A stretch of 9,371 bases of DNA, from assembly GCA_002402125.1 (NCBI GenBank), contig NVVG01000128.1:3709-13079 (forward strand), written 5' to 3'. The stretch is from Moraxellaceae bacterium. Its GTDB lineage: Bacteria; Pseudomonadota; Gammaproteobacteria; Pseudomonadales; Ketobacteraceae. Position 1 is the first letter of the stretch; each line of letters begins with the position of its first letter. The notes beneath the pieces are model-generated. The model searched no databases, was not told where the DNA came from, and was given only the letters and a program-made list of their open reading frames with translations. Of this stretch, positions 5,359 through 9,371 are shown piece by piece. The position numbers and the translations under genes are program-made.

Positions 5359-8196
5359 ATGGAAAAAACGTTTAACCCGAGTGATATTGAGACCCGCTGG
5401 TATAAAACCTGGGAAGATAATGGCTATTTTAAACCCAGTGGAGAGGGCGAATCCTATTGCATTATGATTCCCCCACCCAACGTCACTGGCCGTCTCCACA
5501 TGGGACATGCCTTCCAAGACACCATCATGGATACGCTAACCCGTTATCACCGCATGCAAGGGCGCAACACGCTATGGCAAGTGGGCTCCGACCATGCGGG
5601 CATCGCCACCCAGATGGTGGTGGAACGTCAACTACAAGCGCAAAACATCACTCGCCACAGCCTCGGCCGTGAAGCCTTTCTCGATAAAGTGTGGGAATGG
5701 AAGGAAGAATCTGGCGGTATCATTACCCAACAGTTACGTCGCATGGGCACCAGTGTTGACTGGACCCGTGAGCGTTTCACTATGGATGACGGACTATCTG
5801 AAGCCGTTAAAGAGGTGTTTGTTCGCCTGCATGAAGAAGACCTGATTTACCGTGGCAAACGCTTGGTGAATTGGGACCCAACATTGCATACCGCAATATC
5901 TGATTTAGAAGTTGAGAACAAAGACGAGAAAGGATTCCTGTGGCATTTTCGCTACCCATTAGCCAATGGCGAAAAGACTGCTGAAGGCTTAGATTACATC
6001 ATTGTTGCCACTACCCGTCCAGAAACCATGTTAGGTGACAGTGCGGTGGCGGTAAATCCAAAGGATGAACGTTACCAGGCGTTAGTGGGCAAAACCGTAT
6101 TGCTACCTTTGGTGAACAGAGAAATCCCTATCATCGCCGATGACTATGTGGATATGGAATTTGGTACCGGCTGCGTAAAAATAACCCCAGCCCACGACTT
6201 TAACGATTATGACGTGGGTAAACGTCACAACTTGCCATTAATTAATATTCTTACCGACAACGCAGAGATTCTCGCCACTGCCACGGTTTATAATCTTGAT
6301 GGCACGGAAAATACCATCGTCGATGGCGCGTTACCTAGTAAGTATGCCGGTCTCGACCGCTTTGTTGCCAGAAAACAAATCATCGCCGAATTTGATGACA
6401 TGGGATTGCTAGAGAAAATTGACGACCACGCGCTAAAGGTGCCAAGAGGTGATCGCTCCGGTGTGGTGATAGAACCCTACCTAACGGATCAGTGGTATGT
6501 GCGGGTTGCACCACTGGCCGGGCCTGCCATCAAGGCTGTTGAAGATGGTGACATCGAGTTTGTACCTAAACAGTGGGAGAACACCTATTTTGCTTGGATG
6601 CGCGACATTCAAGACTGGTGCATATCCCGTCAACTTTGGTGGGGTCACCGCATCCCAGCTTGGTATGATGACGAAGGCAATGTGTATGTCGGTCGTGATG
6701 AAGCTGAAGCCCGCAGTAAAAACAATCTGGCTGACGACGTAACACTACGCCAAGACGATGATGTACTTGATACCTGGTTTTCTTCCGCGTTATGGACGTT
6801 TTCAACCTTAGGTTGGCCAGAAGAAACTGAAGAACTCAAAACCTTCCATTCCACCGACGTGTTGGTAACAGGGTTTGACATCATTTTCTTCTGGGTTGCC
6901 AGAATGATTATGATGACTCTTAAGTTTAAAAAAGAAGTTCCCTTCAAAAAGGTTTACGTACACGGTTTGGTACGTGATGCCGAAGGGCAAAAAATGTCTA
7001 AGTCTAAAGGCAACGTATTAGACCCATTGGACATCATCGACGGCATCAGCTTAGAAGACCTGGTGAAAAAACGCATCGGTGGCATGATGCAACCCAAAAT
7101 GGCGGCTAAGATCGAAAAGCAAACCCGCAAACATTTCCCCGCTGGCATTGAGTCTTGTGGCACCGATGCGTTGCGCTTTACCTTTTTATCACTAGCGTCC
7201 ACTGGGCGTGACATTAAGTTTGATACTGGCCGTCTTGAAGGTTATCGGAATTTCTGTAACAAGATTTGGAATGCTACCCGCTATGTGTTGATGAATACCG
7301 AAGACCAAGACAACGGCATCAACAACGAACCCGTTGAACTAAGTCTGGCAGACCGCTGGATCATTTCGCGTCTACAGCAAACGGAAAAATCCGTTAGCCA
7401 CGCCATCGATGAGTTCCGTTTCGACCACGCCTCACAAACAATCTATGAATTCATCTGGAACGAATACTGCGGCTGGTATCTTGAACTTTCCAAACCCATC
7501 TTAACCAGTGACGACAGCAGCGTGGAAGCTAAACGTGGCACTCGTCGCACCTTGCTGCGAGTCTTAGAAACCACCTTGCGCTTGGTACACCCGATGATGC
7601 CATTTATTACCGAAGAGATCTGGCAACAAATCGCGCCCATGGTGAGCCAAGATCACGCTGATAGCATCATGCTTGCGCCGATGCCAGAGGCCGACGAAAG
7701 TGCCATCGACGCCCAAGCAGAGGCTGACATCGAATGGGTAAAGGGCGCCATCACCGGCATTCGAAATATCCGCGGCGAAATGAACATATCCGATAACAAA
7801 GTTATCCCTGTGCTGTTACGTAACGGTAATGCAGATGATCAACAACGCTTCAACGCCAATGCGCAATTCCTTACCTCATTGGCCAAACTAGAAAGCCTTA
7901 CGTGGTTATCCGCCAACGACGAAGCACCCATGAGCGCCACTCAGTTGGTAGGGGAAATGGAAGTACTGGTGCCAATGGCTGGCCTGATCGATAAAGATGC
8001 CGAACTTGCCCGTCTAAATAAGGAAATCGATAGACTCAAAGCGGATATCGAACGCGCGGAGAAGAAACTTACCAACCCCAAGTTTGTTGATAAAGCGCCG
8101 ACAGCGGTTGTTGCCAAAGAAAAGCAAAAAGTCGAGGATGCGAAATCAGCTCTTGCTACGCTAGAGGAACAGGCGACAAAGATAAGCGAGCTATAA
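5359..8196 (+). CDS. valS: ValS, valyl-tRNA synthetase
   Basis: This cytosolic class Ia synthetase charges tRNA-Val with valine and edits mischarged threonine. At 945 residues (E. coli 951) it is full length and close to the E. coli protein throughout. The ATP-binding HIGH motif is HMGH at 47-50, within [14 protein letters not shown]. The CP1 editing domain carries TTRPET at 218-223, whose first threonine region forms the editing pocket. [10 protein letters not shown] and [20 protein letters not shown] belong to the central catalytic core. KMSKS is at 545-549. The anticodon-binding helical domain follows (from about 640). The C-terminal coiled-coil arm at about 876-945 is rich in Glu, Lys and Leu ([20 protein letters not shown]). 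The ATG at 5359 gives the conserved [11 protein letters not shown] start, although the preceding ribosome site is weak. A strong terminator follows at 8250-8276. No missing key residue was seen. Confidence 0.97.
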   Translation: MEKTFNPSDIETRWYKTWEDNGYFKPSGEGESYCIMIPPPNVTGRLHMGHAFQDTIMDTLTRYHRMQGRNTLWQVGSDHAGIATQMVVERQLQAQNITRHSLGREAFLDKVWEWKEESGGIITQQLRRMGTSVDWTRERFTMDDGLSEAVKEVFVRLHEEDLIYRGKRLVNWDPTLHTAISDLEVENKDEKGFLWHFRYPLANGEKTAEGLDYIIVATTRPETMLGDSAVAVNPKDERYQALVGKTVLLPLVNREIPIIADDYVDMEFGTGCVKITPAHDFNDYDVGKRHNLPLINILTDNAEILATATVYNLDGTENTIVDGALPSKYAGLDRFVARKQIIAEFDDMGLLEKIDDHALKVPRGDRSGVVIEPYLTDQWYVRVAPLAGPAIKAVEDGDIEFVPKQWENTYFAWMRDIQDWCISRQLWWGHRIPAWYDDEGNVYVGRDEAEARSKNNLADDVTLRQDDDVLDTWFSSALWTFSTLGWPEETEELKTFHSTDVLVTGFDIIFFWVARMIMMTLKFKKEVPFKKVYVHGLVRDAEGQKMSKSKGNVLDPLDIIDGISLEDLVKKRIGGMMQPKMAAKIEKQTRKHFPAGIESCGTDALRFTFLSLASTGRDIKFDTGRLEGYRNFCNKIWNATRYVLMNTEDQDNGINNEPVELSLADRWIISRLQQTEKSVSHAIDEFRFDHASQTIYEFIWNEYCGWYLELSKPILTSDDSSVEAKRGTRRTLLRVLETTLRLVHPMMPFITEEIWQQIAPMVSQDHADSIMLAPMPEADESAIDAQAEADIEWVKGAITGIRNIRGEMNISDNKVIPVLLRNGNADDQQRFNANAQFLTSLAKLESLTWLSANDEAPMSATQLVGEMEVLVPMAGLIDKDAELARLNKEIDRLKADIERAEKKLTNPKFVDKAPTAVVAKEKQKVEDAKSALATLEEQATKISEL

Positions 8197-8249
8197 CAAC
8201 GCAACACCACTGCGCCAAACAACAGCAACAAGAAGTAATAGGAAACAAC

Positions 8250-8276
8250 AAGGGGAGAGTCTCTCTCCCTTTTATT
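8250..8276 (+). terminator. rho-independent terminator of valS, abutting the next start codon
   Basis: GGGAGAG (8253-8259) pairs with CTCTCCC (8263-8269) around a 3-nt loop (TCT). The stem is extended by one G-U pair and two A-U pairs (8250-8252 with 8270-8272). TTTT then ATTATT follow directly. This is a textbook terminator for valS. The next gene's ATG at 8280 comes only 6-7 nt after the stem, so the same DNA is also the leader of that gene. AGGGGAG in the 5' arm looks like a Shine-Dalgarno but is paired in the hairpin and 22 nt from the ATG. Confidence 0.85.
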
Positions 8277-8279
8277 ATT

Positions 8280-8936
8280 ATGAACAATAACGATACTAGC
8301 TCAACACAAGACAGCCACGAATTTACCGCCAGCGGTTACTTTGCCGAATGGTGGTTCTCCTTTCTTGTGATTGCTATCGTGCTAACCCTAAGCATTCTGG
8401 GTGAGAGCGCAACCCAAGCGCTGTCACTGCACCGTAGCATGATTGATAATGGCGAGTGGTGGCGCATCATCACTGGCCAAGTGGTACATCTATCGGTTAA
8501 CCACACATTACTCAATGCGATGGGTTATATTATTCTTTGTTTTGGATTCAGAAAAGAAGTGTCCGCCACGGAAGAGATGCTAGCGCTTATCGTGTCGATG
8601 TTTGGTGTTGGTTTTGGTATCTATTTGTTTAACCCTGAAATCAGCTGGTACGTTGGATTATCCGGGGCTATTTACGGGCTATTAATTAGCAACGTCATGA
8701 TAGGCGCAAAACGAACCCCAACCCTCTCGGCCCTCTTTTTATTCTTTATTGTCACCAAAATTATTTACGAACAATTTTTTGCCGGGCCCGATCGAGCAAC
8801 CGAAGCTCTTATCGGTGGTGAAGTTGCTATCGACAGCCATCTCTATGGCGCATTAACCGGGTTGATCCCTGGTACTTTTTGGGTTTGGCGTAGACATTTA
8901 CGCGATAGCAAACACAGCCCTAATAAAACCGCCTAG
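8280..8936 (+). CDS. rrtA: rhombosortase (rhomboid-family intramembrane serine protease, RrtA-like)
   Basis: Rhombosortases cleave the C-terminal GlyGly-CTERM tail of exported proteins, as known for Vibrio proteases that leave by type II secretion. The 218-residue protein has a polar N-terminus of about 23 residues and six predicted membrane helices: about 24-42, 68-90, 98-117, 124-142, 148-166 and 186-204. The catalytic serine is S128 in GLSG (126-129) and the catalytic histidine is H187 in DSHLYGALTG (185-194). EWWRIITGQVVHLSVNHTLL (59-78) is the rhomboid WR-type block with H70, H75 and N79. KIIYEQFFAG (160-169) and the GGEVAIDSHLYG stretch (179-190) match what I remember of the rhombosortase subfamily rather than classical GlpG. 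No alternative in-frame ATG, GTG or TTG lies between the valS stop and 8280, and no usable ribosome site is visible. No GlyGly-CTERM substrate gene is in the window. The subfamily assignment is from memory of motifs. Confidence 0.8.
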   Translation: MNNNDTSSTQDSHEFTASGYFAEWWFSFLVIAIVLTLSILGESATQALSLHRSMIDNGEWWRIITGQVVHLSVNHTLLNAMGYIILCFGFRKEVSATEEMLALIVSMFGVGFGIYLFNPEISWYVGLSGAIYGLLISNVMIGAKRTPTLSALFLFFIVTKIIYEQFFAGPDRATEALIGGEVAIDSHLYGALTGLIPGTFWVWRRHLRDSKHSPNKTA

Positions 8937-8973
8937 ACGATTTATTTCCCTACCGCCTAAGACCCATCTAGGC
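8931..8973. terminator. inverted repeat spanning the two convergent stop codons (weak bidirectional terminator candidate)
   Basis: GCCTAGA (8931-8937) and TCTAGGC (8967-8973) are perfect inverted copies. Each includes the TAG stop of one of the two converging genes. The loop is 29 nt, long for a terminator. On the minus strand the stem is followed by GGTTTTATT, on the plus strand by TTTCTC, so the T-runs are poor. The gap also holds a direct repeat ACCGCCTA at 8928 and 8952. Confidence 0.3.
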
Positions 8974-9371
8974 TTTCTCATCCAGCTCCATATATGCTTG
9001 CGAAAACAAGTTATCACTTCCGCTGCTCTGCTGGGGAACCATTACCGCCCGCCCATAGGCAACCGACACCGAGATGCAACAGGCACCGAGGTCGATCGGC
9101 TCAGCAACCAGCACCCGATCAACCTCTCTAACCAGGTGATCGACACCTTCAACCGTTGTATTGGGCAGCACAGCAGCAAACAGCGCTTCATCAATGCGTG
9201 CCAGCATATCCCCTGGCCGAGTAACCAACGATGACAATACTTCTCCAATAGCCCTTAAGGACTCATCCGCTGCACCATCTCCATTTTCATAGCTATCGTC
9301 TATAGACTCAACCTTCTCAATCGATATTAACAGTAACGCTACGGGTGTCTTTTCTCGGTAGGAACGTTCCC
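8968..9371 (-). CDS. C-terminal part of a GGDEF-domain protein with a degenerate active site (5' end outside the window)
   Basis: The 133 visible residues form most of a GGDEF domain ending at the protein's C-terminus; the N-terminal part lies beyond 9371. The frame is open back to the edge, so a TTG at 9237 is not its start. The core is recognisable: VALLLISIEKV (equivalent of the LLIDIDxFK strand), a GDGAADESL segment, then RPGDMLARIDEALFAAVLPNT. Aligned with PleD, the signature GG(D/E)EF reads DEALF, the metal-site Asp of LLIDID is Ser, and the Asn of IND is Asp. Diguanylate cyclase activity should therefore be absent. The RxxD inhibitory-site motif (RPGD) is intact at the canonical five residues before the signature. 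The normal C-terminal ADxALYxAK is reduced to AYMELDEKA. It may be a c-di-GMP receptor or a purely structural domain. It converges with the rhombosortase gene, with 31 bp between stops. Confidence 0.75.
   Translation of the reverse strand, partial: ERSYREKTPVALLLISIEKVESIDDSYENGDGAADESLRAIGEVLSSLVTRPGDMLARIDEALFAAVLPNTTVEGVDHLVREVDRVLVAEPIDLGACCISVSVAYGRAVMVPQQSSGSDNLFSQAYMELDEKA

Noticed and set aside
6566..7214. Several antisense open frames within valS
   Set aside because: They mirror the strong codon bias of valS, have no ribosome sites and show no recognisable domains.
8273..8278. TATTAT as a -10 box for the rhombosortase gene
   Set aside because: There is no -35 at proper spacing, and transcription would start inside the gene, losing the ATG at 8280.
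8998..9234. Plus-strand open frame opposite the GGDEF gene
   Set aside because: It is antisense to a recognisable GGDEF domain and has no family resemblance of its own.

Overview
The window looks like ordinary chromosomal DNA from a gammaproteobacterium. The order lptG-lptF, divergent from pepA-holC-(small acidic gene)-valS, is the core arrangement I know from Enterobacteriales. The extra small gene between holC and valS recalls Pseudomonas and its relatives (Pseudomonadales/Cellvibrionales). All the housekeeping proteins align closely from memory with their E. coli counterparts. A rhombosortase and a degenerate GGDEF protein fit a free-living, probably aquatic bacterium. The species cannot be named from the sequence alone.

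Layout. Positions 1-115 may hold the first codons of another minus-strand gene, cut by the window edge. Positions 116-2310 (minus) hold lptG and lptF, overlapping by an ATGA. They encode the transmembrane half of the lipopolysaccharide exporter. Positions 2311-2670 are a 360-bp divergent intergenic region. It carries eight exact-length copies of a 12-bp tandem repeat, an outlying ninth copy, and a run of YCAAA words spaced 10 bp apart. Positions 2671-5238 (plus) hold pepA (leucyl aminopeptidase), holC (DNA polymerase III chi) and an uncharacterised 174-residue acidic protein. Positions 5359-8196 are valS (valyl-tRNA synthetase), closed by a strong rho-independent terminator at 8250-8276. Positions 8280-8936 encode a rhomboid-family protease that I assign to the rhombosortases; its ATG sits 6-7 nt after the terminator stem. 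Positions 8968-9371 (minus) are the C-terminal end of a GGDEF-domain protein whose GGDEF signature is lost but whose RxxD inhibitory-site motif is kept.

How they fit together. LptFG exports lipopolysaccharide to the cell surface. PepA, HolC and ValS are peptide turnover, replication and translation functions that share an old conserved neighbourhood. The rhombosortase should trim exported GlyGly-CTERM proteins, but none of its substrates is encoded here. I see no evidence for a new multi-gene system. The points most worth following are the 12-bp repeat array upstream of lptF, the terminator packed against the rhombosortase start codon, the I-site-only GGDEF protein, and the uncharacterised gene between holC and valS.
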